Origin: Oceanomicrobium pacificus
GTDB taxonomy: Bacteria > Pseudomonadota > Alphaproteobacteria > Rhodobacterales > Rhodobacteraceae
Assembly (NCBI RefSeq): GCF_009833495.1
Contig: NZ_WUWG01000003.1
Coordinates: 372,001 to 436,000 of the forward strand
Direction: 5' to 3'
DNA: 64,000 bases
Part shown: in pieces, positions 35,391 to 44,590 of the stretch
Layout of the letters: each line of letters begins with the position of its first letter
Numbering within the stretch: the first letter of the stretch is position 1
Translations under genes and position numbers: made by a program
The notes under the pieces: model-generated
What the model was told of the DNA's origin: nothing
What the model saw: only the letters and a program-made list of their open reading frames with translations
Databases searched by the model: none

Positions 35391-36226
35391 TGCCGGCCCC
35401 GCGCCATGAAGGCGAGCCGTTCGAAAAGTTGCACATCCTGCTCGTTCTTCAGAAGCGCACCATGCAGGCGGGGCAGGGCGGTTTTCGGGTCGCGGCTCAG
35501 GTCCTCGGCCTCCAGATCCTCGGCCAGAAGCAGCTTCAGCCAGTCGAGCACCTCGCTCGTCGAGGGCCGCTTGCGCAGACCCGGCGTTTCCCGGATCTCG
35601 AAAAACTGGGTGAGCGCGGCGTTCAGGAGCCGCGGCTTGATGCCCGGGAAATGCACGTCGACGATCCGCGCGAGCGTTTCCTGATCGGGGAAGCTGATAT
35701 AGTGGAAGAAACAGCGCCGCAGGAAGGCGTCGGGCAATTCCTTCTCGTTGTTCGACGTGATGATGACGATGGGGCGCTGGCGCGCGCGGACGGTCTCTCC
35801 GGTTTCGTAGACGAAGAACTCCATCCGGTCGAGTTCCTGCAAAAGGTCGTTGGGAAACTCGATATCGGCCTTGTCAATCTCGTCGATGAGCAGCACCACG
35901 CGCCCCTCGGCCTCGAATGCCTCCCAGAGCTTGCCCTTGCGGATATAGTTCGACACATCGCTGACCCGCGGGTCGCCCAACTGGCTGTCGCGCAACCGGC
36001 TGACAGCGTCATATTCATAGAGCCCTTGCTGGGCCTTGGTGGTGGATTTGACCGACCATTCGAGCATCGGCAGGTCGAGCCCGCGGGCCACCTGCCGCGC
36101 CAGTTCGGTCTTTCCGGTGCCGGGCTCGCCCTTCACCAGAAGCGGGCGCTCCAGCCGAATCGCTGCATTGACGGCGATCCGCAGATCCTCCGTGGCCACA
36201 TAGTCGTCCGTGCCCGAAAATTGCAT
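35387..36226 (-). CDS. MoxR family AAA+ ATPase
   Basis: A 279-residue AAA+ ATPase of the MoxR family. The Walker A motif GEPGTGKT is at 33-40, Walker B (LLIDEID) with Asp115 and Glu116, sensor 1 in VIITSNNEKELPDAFLRRCFF. I chose MQFSGTDDYVATEDLR (36226), which starts at the family-typical residue, over a longer reading. MoxR proteins are chaperones that work with VWA-domain proteins. It heads a seven-gene operon (moxR, GNAT, DUF2927, small membrane protein, VWA, DUF6653-like, M48) with gaps of at most six bases. Confidence 0.93.
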   Translation of the reverse strand: MQFSGTDDYVATEDLRIAVNAAIRLERPLLVKGEPGTGKTELARQVARGLDLPMLEWSVKSTTKAQQGLYEYDAVSRLRDSQLGDPRVSDVSNYIRKGKLWEAFEAEGRVVLLIDEIDKADIEFPNDLLQELDRMEFFVYETGETVRARQRPIVIITSNNEKELPDAFLRRCFFHYISFPDQETLARIVDVHFPGIKPRLLNAALTQFFEIRETPGLRKRPSTSEVLDWLKLLLAEDLEAEDLSRDPKTALPRLHGALLKNEQDVQLFERLAFMARGRQ

Positions 36227-36301
36227 GATTGCCCGCCCCGATTGCCTCTCGGGGCCAAGACTATGGGTGGCGCGGGGCGGGTTCAAGCACACATATCCCG
36301 C

Positions 36302-36330
36302 GTGACATTCCCTCCAAATCTGTCTATGAC
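36302..36330 (+). promoter_or_regulatory. Sigma70-like promoter for dksA
   Basis: GTGACA (36302-36307), a 17-base spacer and TATGAC (36325-36330) match the consensus at nine of twelve positions, 88 bases before dksA. A CCCC-ATAA-GGGG hairpin (36333-36344) follows immediately in the leader. Confidence 0.45.
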
Positions 36331-36417
36331 CGCCCCATAAGGGGTTAGGACCGGCGCAGCGACCGGCGCGAAAAGACCCGTCGCAGGCAAAGGTCCCAGC
36401 AGTCGGAGTGATGCTTG

Positions 36418-36840
36418 ATGAAAGCAGAGACTATCGAGGGCGACACCTACCGCCCTTCTGAAGACGAACCGTTCATGAACGATCGTCAGAAAGCCTATTT
36501 TACCGCCAAACTGATCGCCTGGAAGCAATCTATACTTCAGGAAAGCCGCGATACGATCGAAGGTATGCAAATCGGGACTCGGAATATTCCCGATGTTGCA
36601 GACCGCGCGTCCGAGGAAACGGACCGTGCGCTGGAACTGCGTACACGCGATCGTCAACGCAAGGTGGTCTCCAAGATCGACGCAGCCCTGCGCCGCATCG
36701 AGGAGGGAACCTACGGCTATTGCGACGTGACCGGAGAGCCGATTTCGCTTAAACGGCTCGAAGCCCGGCCGATCGCGACCCTGTCGCTTGAAGCGCAGGA
36801 ACAGCATGAGCGTAAGGAAAAGGTCCATCGCGACGACTGA
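36418..36840 (+). CDS. dksA: RNA polymerase-binding regulator DksA (zinc-site-poor form)
   Basis: A 140-residue DksA. The coiled-coil tip retains Asp59 and Asp62 (PDVADRASEE), the residues needed to act in the RNA polymerase secondary channel with ppGpp. The C-terminal zinc-finger site is degenerate: in YGYCDVTGEPI...TLSLEAQ only Cys102 remains, and positions of the other three cysteines are Thr105, Ser123 and Ala126. The same one-Cys pattern is known for the R. sphaeroides DksA. Start is ATG 36418 with GGAG upstream (a TTG three bases before is an alternative). A terminator follows. Confidence 0.92.
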   Translation: MKAETIEGDTYRPSEDEPFMNDRQKAYFTAKLIAWKQSILQESRDTIEGMQIGTRNIPDVADRASEETDRALELRTRDRQRKVVSKIDAALRRIEEGTYGYCDVTGEPISLKRLEARPIATLSLEAQEQHERKEKVHRDD

Positions 36841-36860
36841 TCGCGATGACCGCTGACCTG

Positions 36861-36894
36861 GGCCGCATCCCCGCCAAGGGGAGGCGGCCTTTTT
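36861..36894 (+). terminator. Intrinsic terminator after dksA
   Basis: GGCCGC and GCGGCC close a stem with inner CCCC/GGGG pairing (36861-36889) and a T tract of five follows. Confidence 0.82.
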
Positions 36895-36977
36895 GTTTGC
36901 AGGACCAGAAATTGCCGGGTCCGGACCGATGACGCGCCCGCCCGGGCGTGCCAGACTGCGCGGCGAAAGGAGCCCGC

Positions 36978-38105
36978 ATGGCTGATCCCCTCCCGCCACC
37001 GCTTGCAAAAATCCGCATCCTTGAATTTGCCGGCCTCGGGCCGGGGCCGTTTGCCGGGCAGCTTCTGGCCGATCTCGGCGCGGACGTGATCGTTGTCGAC
37101 CGGCCGGTTCCGAACCCGCTGCGCCCTGCCGGCGCGGTCGAACGCCGGGGCAAGCGCTCGATTCGTCTTGACCTGAAACGTGCCCGTGACCGCGATGTCG
37201 CCCGCGCGCTGATGGGGCGTGCCGACGCGCTGATCGAGGGCAACCGCCCGGGTGTGATGGAACGGCTCGGCCTCGGACCGGATGTGGCGCTCGCGGAAAA
37301 TCCGGCGCTCGTCTACGGGCGGATGACCGGCTGGGGGCAGGCGGGGCCCTATGCCGGAATGGCGGGCCATGACATCAACTATATCGGCGTCACCGGCGCG
37401 TTGCAGGCCATGGGTGATGCCGACAGGCCGCCGCCGCCGCCCCTGAACCTTGTCGGGGATTTCGGTGGGGGGTCGCTCTTTCTGGCGCTCGGCCTGCTGG
37501 CCGGCGTGATTGCGGCGCGCGAGAACGGGCAGGGTCGGGTGGTCGATGCGGCGATTTGTGACGGCACCTCGGCGCTGATGGGCATGATCCATTCGCTGGC
37601 CGGCGCGGGTGCATGGGATGCGGCGCGGGGCGCCAACCTGCTCGACGGCGGGCGGCCCTATTATCGCTGTTATGGGACCCGCGACGGCCGGTTTATGGCC
37701 GTGGGCTGTATCGAACCACAGTTTCACGCCGAAATGCTGGCCCGCCTCGGGATCGACCCCGACAGCTATGGCAACCAGAACGACCCGGCGTGTTTTGCGG
37801 CGCAGGCGGCGCAGCTGGAAAAAATTTTCGCCAGTCGCGACCAAGCCGACTGGGCGGCGCATTTCGCCGGATCGGATGCCTGTGTGACGCCCGTGCGGGC
37901 GCTCGACGAGGTGATGGATGATCCGCATATGGCGGCACGTGCGGCGCTGGTGGCGCGCGGCGACACGCAGCACCCGGCCATTGCCCCGCGCTGCGGTGGA
38001 GCGGTTGACCCGCCCGATCTGTCGCCTGAAGGCGGCGCGACAGCGGACATTCTCGGTGAACTGGGTCTTCCGGTCGATTTTCTTGACAGCGAGGGCACTG
38101 CATGA
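36978..38105 (+). CDS. CaiB/BaiF family CoA-transferase (alpha-methylacyl-CoA racemase-like)
   Basis: A 375-residue family III CoA-transferase fold protein. The start IRILEFAGLGPGPFAGQLLADLGADVIVVDRP is close to alpha-methylacyl-CoA racemase, and GRMTGWGQAGPYAGMAGHDINYIGVTGALQ is the typical catalytic region with the Asp in the HDINY segment. It may racemise a branched acyl-CoA or transfer CoA. The ATG at 36978 is preferred to one 30 bases upstream. Its end overlaps the monooxygenase start by four bases. Confidence 0.87.
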   Translation: MADPLPPPLAKIRILEFAGLGPGPFAGQLLADLGADVIVVDRPVPNPLRPAGAVERRGKRSIRLDLKRARDRDVARALMGRADALIEGNRPGVMERLGLGPDVALAENPALVYGRMTGWGQAGPYAGMAGHDINYIGVTGALQAMGDADRPPPPPLNLVGDFGGGSLFLALGLLAGVIAARENGQGRVVDAAICDGTSALMGMIHSLAGAGAWDAARGANLLDGGRPYYRCYGTRDGRFMAVGCIEPQFHAEMLARLGIDPDSYGNQNDPACFAAQAAQLEKIFASRDQADWAAHFAGSDACVTPVRALDEVMDDPHMAARAALVARGDTQHPAIAPRCGGAVDPPDLSPEGGATADILGELGLPVDFLDSEGTA

Positions 38106-39310
38106 GCGGCAACAGGAGCATCACCGTTCTGGGCGGCGGAATCGGCGGGCTTGCGGCCGCGATCGCGCTGGCTCGCCGCGGATGTGCCGTGGACCTGATC
38201 GAGCAGGCGGACGCGCTGTCCGAGGTCGGTGCGGGGCTCCAGATCAGCCCAAATGGCGTCGCGGTGCTGGAAGGGCTCGGGCTGCGGGACGCAGTTGCCG
38301 TGGTCGCCGGCCAGCCGGAGGCCGTGCATCTGCGTGATGGGCGGAGCGGTCGCCGCGTGGCAACCGTCCCCTTGGGCCGGCAGATCGAGATGCGGCATGG
38401 ACGGCCGTTCTGGCAGATCCACCGTGCGGATCTGGTCGGCATTCTGGCTGACGCCGCGCGGCGCGAGGGCGTGTCCTTGCAACTCGGCCGGCGGATCACG
38501 GGCATCGCGCGCGACGATGGGACTGACGGACCTGTATTGCTGAAAGATGCGGCTGGCCAGACCAGCACGCATGGCACGCTGGTCGCGGCGGACGGTGTAC
38601 GCTCGCGTGTTCGCGCCGCGCTTTTTGGCGGCGAGCAGGTCCGGTTTACGGGGCAGGTAGCATGGCGCGGGCTGGTTCCGATGGCGGCCTTGCCCGCGCC
38701 CCTTCCCGATGCCGCGCAAGTGTTCATGGGTGCGGGCCGGCATCTGGTTGCCTATCCGCTGCGCGGGCGCACGCTGGCCAATATCGTCGCGGTGGAGGAA
38801 CGGGCCGACTGGACCGAAGAAAGCTGGACCCGTGGCGCCGATCCCGCCGATGTGCGGGCCGCCTTTGCCGGATGGGCGCCGGAGGTCTCGGCCCTCCTCG
38901 ACGCGCTGCAGGACTGTTTCGTCTGGGGGCTTTTCGATCATCCGCCGCTACGCGACTGGGCGTCCGGACGCGTGGCGCTTCTGGGCGACGCCTGCCACCC
39001 GATGCTGCCGTTCATGGCACAGGGCGCGACCATGGCGCTCGAAGATGCCTGGGTGCTGGCGGCCGAACTGGCCGGGTCACCGGACGATCATGGCGCCGCG
39101 CTCCGCGCCTACAGCCGCGCGCGTCTGGCGCGGGCGACCCGTGTGCAGGCGACCTCGGCGGGCAATGCGAAAATCTATCACATGGGGTCCGGCCCGGCGC
39201 GGCAGATCCTGCATGGCGGGATGCGGCTGGTCGGTCGCAGCGCGCCGGGTCTTCTGGAGCGGAAATTCGACTGGATCTACGGGGCCGATGTGACCCGCAC
39301 CCACCCCTGA
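38102..39310 (+). CDS. FAD-dependent monooxygenase (salicylate hydroxylase-like)
   Basis: A 402-residue class A flavoprotein hydroxylase. The N-terminal dinucleotide motif GGGIGGLAAAIALARRG and the second FAD motif GDACHPMLPFMAQGATMALEDA near the C-terminus are complete. The family DG stretch lies in VAADGVRSRVRAALFG. It resembles salicylate/3-hydroxybenzoate-type hydroxylases; the aromatic substrate is unknown. Translational coupling with the CoA-transferase (ATGA overlap) suggests they act on one pathway, but there are no ring-cleavage genes nearby. Confidence 0.87.
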   Translation: MSGNRSITVLGGGIGGLAAAIALARRGCAVDLIEQADALSEVGAGLQISPNGVAVLEGLGLRDAVAVVAGQPEAVHLRDGRSGRRVATVPLGRQIEMRHGRPFWQIHRADLVGILADAARREGVSLQLGRRITGIARDDGTDGPVLLKDAAGQTSTHGTLVAADGVRSRVRAALFGGEQVRFTGQVAWRGLVPMAALPAPLPDAAQVFMGAGRHLVAYPLRGRTLANIVAVEERADWTEESWTRGADPADVRAAFAGWAPEVSALLDALQDCFVWGLFDHPPLRDWASGRVALLGDACHPMLPFMAQGATMALEDAWVLAAELAGSPDDHGAALRAYSRARLARATRVQATSAGNAKIYHMGSGPARQILHGGMRLVGRSAPGLLERKFDWIYGADVTRTHP

Positions 39311-39314
39311 ACCG

Positions 39315-40097
39315 TCAGAGCGCCAGTTCCACCCAGATCGGCACATGGTCGGAGGGCTTTTCCCGCCCGCGCACATGGCGGTCGATCTGGCAATCCACCA
39401 GACGGTCGGCGGCCGCTGGCGTCAGCAGGAAATGGTCGATGCGGATGCCGTCATTCTTGTTCCAGGCACCGGCCTGATAGTCCCAGAACGTGTAATTCAT
39501 CGGCGCGGCGTCGCGGGCGCGGAACGCCTCGGTGAAGCCGATATTCACCACCCGCCGCCAGGCCGCCAGGCTTTCGGGACGGTAGAGCGCATCGCCCCAC
39601 CAGTCTTTCGGGCGCGCCGCATCGTCGGGTGCAGGGATGATATTGTAGTCACCGGCCATCAGCGCCGGTTCTTCAGCATCGAACAGTGCCTGTGCGCGGT
39701 CGAAAAGCCGATCCATCCAGGCGAGCTTGTAGTCGAATTTCGGTCCCGGAACGGGATTGCCGTTGGGCAGGTAGAGCCCGCAGACGCGCACCGCGCCCTC
39801 GTCCCCGATGACTGTCGCCTCGATCCAGCGGGCCTGTTCATCGTCGGGATCGCCGGGCAGGCCGCGGGTCACATCCTCGATCGGCAGGCGTGACAGGATC
39901 GCGACGCCGTTGAAGCTCTTTTGCCCGTGGGTTTCCACATGGTAGCCCAGATCCTCGATCGGTTCGCGCGGAAAGTTTTCGTCTATCGATTTGATTTCCT
40001 GCAGCAAAACCACGTCGGGCTTGCTTTCCGACAGCCAGTCCAGAAGGGCGGGCAGACGCGCCTTGATCCCGTTGATGTTGAAACTGGCAATGCGCAT
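39315..40097 (-). CDS. xth: Exodeoxyribonuclease III
   Basis: A 260-residue ExoIII/AP endonuclease of the EEP superfamily, acting in base excision repair. Motifs: MRIASFNINGIKARL at the start, LQEIKS (catalytic Glu), GLYLPNGNP, AGDYNIIPAPDD (Asp/Asn), RIDHFLLT and SDHVPIWVEL (catalytic His) at the end. The ATG at 40097 is the natural start; longer readings upstream are not supported. It converges with the monooxygenase gene four bases away. Confidence 0.95.
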   Translation of the reverse strand: MRIASFNINGIKARLPALLDWLSESKPDVVLLQEIKSIDENFPREPIEDLGYHVETHGQKSFNGVAILSRLPIEDVTRGLPGDPDDEQARWIEATVIGDEGAVRVCGLYLPNGNPVPGPKFDYKLAWMDRLFDRAQALFDAEEPALMAGDYNIIPAPDDAARPKDWWGDALYRPESLAAWRRVVNIGFTEAFRARDAAPMNYTFWDYQAGAWNKNDGIRIDHFLLTPAAADRLVDCQIDRHVRGREKPSDHVPIWVELAL

Positions 40098-40287
40098 GGA
40101 CGGTCCCCGGATGGCTTTGGCGTGGTGTGACTGGAGGGGCGAGGCTATCCCGCGGGACCTGCCAGCGGCAAGGCGGAACCGGCCGTGATCGGCATCATGG
40201 TTAACAAAATGGAAAGACGGGACGCGGAAACTGTGGCCGGACCGCGCGCGGAACGGTTTCGCGCGGGCAGGCAGGGGGCGTGTGCGC

Positions 40288-41106
40288 ATGGCGATCCTGA
40301 AACTCCATGGCGAGCGGCATACCGGTACGCGGGCGATGCTCGCGATGATCCGGCGGGCGGGTCAGGTCTCCTTGCCGGGGCGGGGGCCACTGACGGGAGC
40401 AAGGACGGCGGAACAGGCGGAGCTTGATGCCGCGATCGAGAGCCATTTTCGCGGCAGTTGGCGGCGGTTGCACCGAGAGGCCGCTCGGGAGGAGGCCGCT
40501 GCCGGCCGGTCCGCGCTCCACGCATGGAAACATGCCGCACCCCGCCATGATCCGTCTTTCGCCGCGCTGGACATGCGGCTCCTGCTGACGGTCCGCGATC
40601 CCTATGCCTGGCTCTGGTCGCTCTACCGGCGGCCCTACCATATGGCCGGACCTCCCGCACGGAGCCTGATCGATTTCATCGACCGGCCCTGGCGGCTCTC
40701 GTCCCGTGACGGGCTCGGGCACCTGCTGCGGTCGCCCGTCGACCTCTGGCAGGCCAAGATCCGCGCGGCACAGGCCTGTGCTGCTGCCTGCAAGGCGGTC
40801 GGGCAGCCCGTGGCGTGGATCAGGTTCGAGGATTTCGTGGCGGATCCGGCCGCCAGTCTGGGTGGGGCGCTGCGGGCGCTGGACCTGCCGGATGGCGGGC
40901 TGGACCCGCTGCCGCGATCAACGAAGCGGGATGGGCGCACGCAAGCGCAAATCGCGGCAGATGTTGCAGCCTTCGATCCGGTTGCGGTCATGGGAGAAGC
41001 AGCATGCGCACGCATCGCCGCGCGCCTGTCACCCGCGCTCTGCGTCGAATTCGGCTACCGCCACAGCGTGACGGAGGCTGTGCTGCAACGCCACGCTGCC
41101 GAGTGA
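40288..41106 (+). CDS. Sulfotransferase-like protein
   Basis: A 272-residue protein with a nucleotide-loop-like start, MAILKLHGERHTGTRAMLAM, which can match the 5'-PSB loop of sulfotransferases, and a central LLLTVRDPYAWLWSLYRRPYH that resembles the 3'-PB site (RDP...S) of PAPS-binding proteins. A further match is WIRFEDFVADPAASL. It may transfer sulfate to a carbohydrate or small molecule; the acceptor is unknown. The ATG at 40288 has an AGGGGG nine bases upstream (a GTG six bases earlier is the alternative). It stands alone. Confidence 0.6.
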   Translation: MAILKLHGERHTGTRAMLAMIRRAGQVSLPGRGPLTGARTAEQAELDAAIESHFRGSWRRLHREAAREEAAAGRSALHAWKHAAPRHDPSFAALDMRLLLTVRDPYAWLWSLYRRPYHMAGPPARSLIDFIDRPWRLSSRDGLGHLLRSPVDLWQAKIRAAQACAAACKAVGQPVAWIRFEDFVADPAASLGGALRALDLPDGGLDPLPRSTKRDGRTQAQIAADVAAFDPVAVMGEAACARIAARLSPALCVEFGYRHSVTEAVLQRHAAE

Positions 41107-41116
41107 CGGCGGCGGA

Positions 41117-41449
41117 TCAGATAGAAAAGCTGGTCCCGCAGCCGCAGCTTGATGTGGCATTGGGATTGTCGACCGTGAACCGGGCACCGATCAGCTCATC
41201 TGTGAAATCGATGGTCGCATTGGTCAGGAAGGGCAGGGAAACCGGGTCGATCAGCACTTTCTGCTCGCCCCGTGCCAGCACCAGATCATCCGCCTCGGCC
41301 GTATCGGCGAGCGTGATCTCGTACTGGAAGCCCGAACAGCCGCCGCCCTCGACCGCCACGCGCAACGCCTTGCCCGCGCCGCCCTGATTGATCTCGGCAA
41401 TCTGGTCGAACGCGCGGTCCGTCACTTTGGGGGGAAGGGAAAGCTCCAT
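41117..41449 (-). CDS. erpA: A-type iron-sulfur carrier protein (ErpA/IscA-like)
   Basis: A 110-residue A-type carrier. The three cluster-binding cysteines are present: Cys38 in GGGCSGFQYEI, and Cys102 and Cys104 in SCGCGTSF. It accepts and delivers Fe-S clusters to apoproteins. The ATG at 41449 begins MELSLPPKVTDRAFDQ, the normal length. It is divergent from dgt and stands outside any isc/suf operon. Confidence 0.93.
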   Translation of the reverse strand: MELSLPPKVTDRAFDQIAEINQGGAGKALRVAVEGGGCSGFQYEITLADTAEADDLVLARGEQKVLIDPVSLPFLTNATIDFTDELIGARFTVDNPNATSSCGCGTSFSI

Positions 41450-41529
41450 CTTTCGGCCCGTCTCTGCATCCTGTAGAAGATGCCATAGATAAGGCGCGCC
41501 CCCAAGGGCCACAAGGGTTGAGAGATCAG

Positions 41530-42678
41530 ATGTTTGCGAGCTATGCCTCCTTTCCGGAGCAGAGCCGGGGACGGTTGTTTCAGGAGGAGGGATCGGCGCA
41601 CCGGTCCTGTTTCCAGCGCGACCGCGACCGGATCATCCATTCCTCCTCGTTCCGGCGGCTCAAGCACAAGACGCAGGTCTTCGTCGAGCATGAGGGCGAC
41701 TATTACCGCACCCGGCTGACCCATTCGATCGAGGTGGCGCAGGTGGCGCGGACCATCTCGGGGGTGTTGGGGCTGAACGCGGAACTGACCGAGGCGGTCG
41801 CACTTGCCCATGACCTTGGCCACACGCCCTTCGGCCATACCGGCGAAGACGCGCTGCACGAGATGATGATCCCCTATGGCGGCTTCGACCATAATGCGCA
41901 GGCGATCAAGATCGTGACCCTGCTGGAGCGCCATTATGCCGATTTCAACGGGTTGAACCTGACCTGGGAAACCCTTGAAGGCATTGCCAAACATAACGGC
42001 CCGGTGGAGGGTGCGGTGCCCTATGCGCTGGCCAATTATGTCGGCCAGCACGATCTGGAACTGGGGACCTATGCCAGCGCCGAGGCGCAGGTCGCGGCGA
42101 TCTCGGACGATATTGCCTACAATAATCACGATCTCGATGACGGCCTGCGCGCGGGCCTGTTCACGGTCGAGCAACTGTGCGACCTGCCGATCATCGGCCC
42201 CTGTTTTGCAGAGGTGGACCGCAAGCATCCGGGGCTCGATCCGGCGCGCCGGCAGCATGAGGCGCTGCGTCGCGTGTTCGGCGTGATGGTCGAGGATGTG
42301 ATTGCGCAGACGCAGGCCAACCTTGACCGCATCGCGCCGGAAACCGCGCAGGACATCCGCGAATGCGGCGAGCAGGTCGTGGCCTTCTCCGCTCCTGTGC
42401 AGGAGGATCTGCGCACGATCCGGGCCTTCTTCTTCAAGAACATGTACCGTCACTGGAAGGTGCGGCGGATGCGGCGCAAGGCAGCGATCATCGTGAAGGA
42501 GATGTTCGAGATCTTCTTCGACGATCCCGGCATGCTGCCAGACGAATGGCAGGTCTGGGCCGGCAAGGGCGGCGAGGTCCAGCAGGCTTGGGTCATTGCC
42601 GACTATATTGCCGGCATGACGGACCGTTACGCGCTGCAGGAATATAACAAACTGACAGACCCGATGATGCGGGTCTGA
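41530..42678 (+). CDS. dgt: Deoxyguanosinetriphosphate triphosphohydrolase-like protein
   Basis: A 382-residue HD-domain dNTP triphosphohydrolase (dGTP to deoxyguanosine plus triphosphate). The metal-binding residues are His65 in THSIEV and His94-Asp95 in [15 protein letters not shown], plus later DHNAQAIKI and the [22 protein letters not shown] motif. The ATG at 41530 is preferred to a TTG 12 bases earlier because GAGAG precedes it. The argS gene follows 92 bases later. Confidence 0.93.
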   Translation: MFASYASFPEQSRGRLFQEEGSAHRSCFQRDRDRIIHSSSFRRLKHKTQVFVEHEGDYYRTRLTHSIEVAQVARTISGVLGLNAELTEAVALAHDLGHTPFGHTGEDALHEMMIPYGGFDHNAQAIKIVTLLERHYADFNGLNLTWETLEGIAKHNGPVEGAVPYALANYVGQHDLELGTYASAEAQVAAISDDIAYNNHDLDDGLRAGLFTVEQLCDLPIIGPCFAEVDRKHPGLDPARRQHEALRRVFGVMVEDVIAQTQANLDRIAPETAQDIRECGEQVVAFSAPVQEDLRTIRAFFFKNMYRHWKVRRMRRKAAIIVKEMFEIFFDDPGMLPDEWQVWAGKGGEVQQAWVIADYIAGMTDRYALQEYNKLTDPMMRV

Positions 42679-42770
42679 CCCGCGCTGCGCGACCGGATCG
42701 GGGCCATTGCCTGTGGCCCCGGCACGACCCCTGTGCTATGGCCGCGCGCACAGATAAGACGGATGAGACG

Positions 42771-44513
42771 ATGAACCTGTTTGCCGATATCAAGACCCTT
42801 GTTTTGCAGTCGCTTGACGCGATGGTGACCGCGGGCGACCTGCCCGAGGGGCTCGACATGTCCAATGTCAGCGTCGAGCCGCCGCGCGATGCAAGCCACG
42901 GCGACATGGCGACAAATGCCGCGATGGTGCTGGCCAAACCTGCGGCTCGGAAACCGCGCGACATTGCCGATGCGCTGGCCTCCCGTCTGGCCGAAGATCC
43001 GCGGGTGGCAAGCGCCGATGTAGCGGGGCCGGGGTTCCTGAACCTGCGGCTCGATCCGGCGCTCTGGTTCTCGACCATCGTGACCGCGCTGGACCACGGT
43101 ACCGATTTCGGCCGGTCCGACATGGGCAAGGGCCAGAAGGTCAATGTTGAATTTGTCTCCGCCAACCCGACCGGGCCGCTCCATGTCGGCCACACGCGCG
43201 GCGCGGTCTTCGGCGACGCGCTTGCCGGCCTGCTCGATTTCGCGGGCTATGACGTGACGCGCGAATATTACATCAACGATGGCGGCGCGCAGGTCGATGT
43301 TCTGGCCCGTTCGGCCTACCTGCGCTACCGCGAGGCCAATGGCGAGGCGGTCGAGTTTGTCGACGGCACCTATCCGGGCGACTATCTGATCCCGGTGGGG
43401 CAGGCGCTGGCTGAGAAATATGGCGACAGCCTTATGGATGCGCCCGAGGATGTGTGGCTCGACGATCTGCGCAGCTTCGCGACCGACGCGATGCTCGATC
43501 TGATCCGGGCGGACCTCAAGGCTCTGGGCGTCGAGATGGACGTATTCTTCTCGGAAAAATCGCTCTACGGCACCGGCCGGATCGAGGCGGCGCTTGAAGA
43601 TCTCGACAGCAAGGGACTGATCTACGAGGGCGTGCTGGAGCCGCCCAAGGGCAAGACGCCCGAAGATTGGGAGGCGCGCGAGCAGACGCTCTTCCGCTCC
43701 ACCGCGCATGGGGACGATGTGGACCGGCCGGTGAAGAAATCCGACGGGTCCTGGACCTATTTCGCGCCGGACATCGCCTATCACTATGACAAGGTCACAC
43801 GCGGCTTCGACAGTCTGATCGACGTGTTCGGCGCCGACCATGGCGGCTATGTGAAGCGGATGAAGGCGGCGGTCGCGGCCCTGTCCGACGATCGCGTGCC
43901 GCTCGACGTGAAGCTGACGCAGTTGGTGAAGCTCTACAAGAACGGCGAGCCGTTCAAGATGTCGAAACGTGCAGGCACTTTCGTGACGCTCCGCGATGTG
44001 GTCGATCAGGTTGGCGCTGACGTGACCCGCTTTGTCATGCTGACGCGCAAGAACGACGCGCCGCTCGATTTCGACTTCGACAAGGCGATGGAGCAGTCCA
44101 AGGACAATCCGGTTTTCTACGTGCAATATGCCCATGCGCGGGTGCAGTCGCTGCTGCGGCGCGGGGCCGAGGCCGGGATCGACACGAGCGCGGCCGCGCT
44201 GTCGGCAGCCGACCTGTCGCGGCTCGGCCATCCGGCGGAACTGGCTCTGGCGCAGAAGCTGGCCTCCTGGCCGCGCCTGCTGGAACTGGCGGCGCAGCAT
44301 CACGAGCCGCACCGCATCGCCTTCTATCTCTATGAATTGGCGTCGGAATTCCACAGCCTGCAGCATCTGGGCAAGCTCGAACCGGCGCAGCGGTTCCTGG
44401 TCGACGGGGATGCCGCTACGTCCTCGGCCCGGCTGGCACTTGCCGCCGCCGTGGCGGTTGTTATTGCCGGCGGGCTTGGTATTCTGGGAGTCACCCCGGT
44501 CAACGAGATGTAA
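42771..44513 (+). CDS. argS: Arginyl-tRNA synthetase
   Basis: A 580-residue class I synthetase. The HIGH-type motif HVGH is at 138-141 in [14 protein letters not shown] and the KMSKS-type motif is [12 protein letters not shown] near residue 400. The N-terminal additional domain and C-terminal anticodon-binding domain ([17 protein letters not shown]) are complete. The ATG at 42771 is chosen over one 33 bases upstream. The SPOR gene follows 77 bases later; an operon with nagZ and scpAB is probable. Confidence 0.96.
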   Translation: MNLFADIKTLVLQSLDAMVTAGDLPEGLDMSNVSVEPPRDASHGDMATNAAMVLAKPAARKPRDIADALASRLAEDPRVASADVAGPGFLNLRLDPALWFSTIVTALDHGTDFGRSDMGKGQKVNVEFVSANPTGPLHVGHTRGAVFGDALAGLLDFAGYDVTREYYINDGGAQVDVLARSAYLRYREANGEAVEFVDGTYPGDYLIPVGQALAEKYGDSLMDAPEDVWLDDLRSFATDAMLDLIRADLKALGVEMDVFFSEKSLYGTGRIEAALEDLDSKGLIYEGVLEPPKGKTPEDWEAREQTLFRSTAHGDDVDRPVKKSDGSWTYFAPDIAYHYDKVTRGFDSLIDVFGADHGGYVKRMKAAVAALSDDRVPLDVKLTQLVKLYKNGEPFKMSKRAGTFVTLRDVVDQVGADVTRFVMLTRKNDAPLDFDFDKAMEQSKDNPVFYVQYAHARVQSLLRRGAEAGIDTSAAALSAADLSRLGHPAELALAQKLASWPRLLELAAQHHEPHRIAFYLYELASEFHSLQHLGKLEPAQRFLVDGDAATSSARLALAAAVAVVIAGGLGILGVTPVNEM

Positions 44514-44590
44514 AAACGTCCGACGCATATTTCGGGGTTGGAGCAGTGGCGCATACAAGATAAAGTGTGCGTGTCTAAGATTGGGGCCCT

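Noticed and set aside
42627-44558. About 640-codon minus-strand frame over argS
   Set aside because: Shadow of arginyl-tRNA synthetase.
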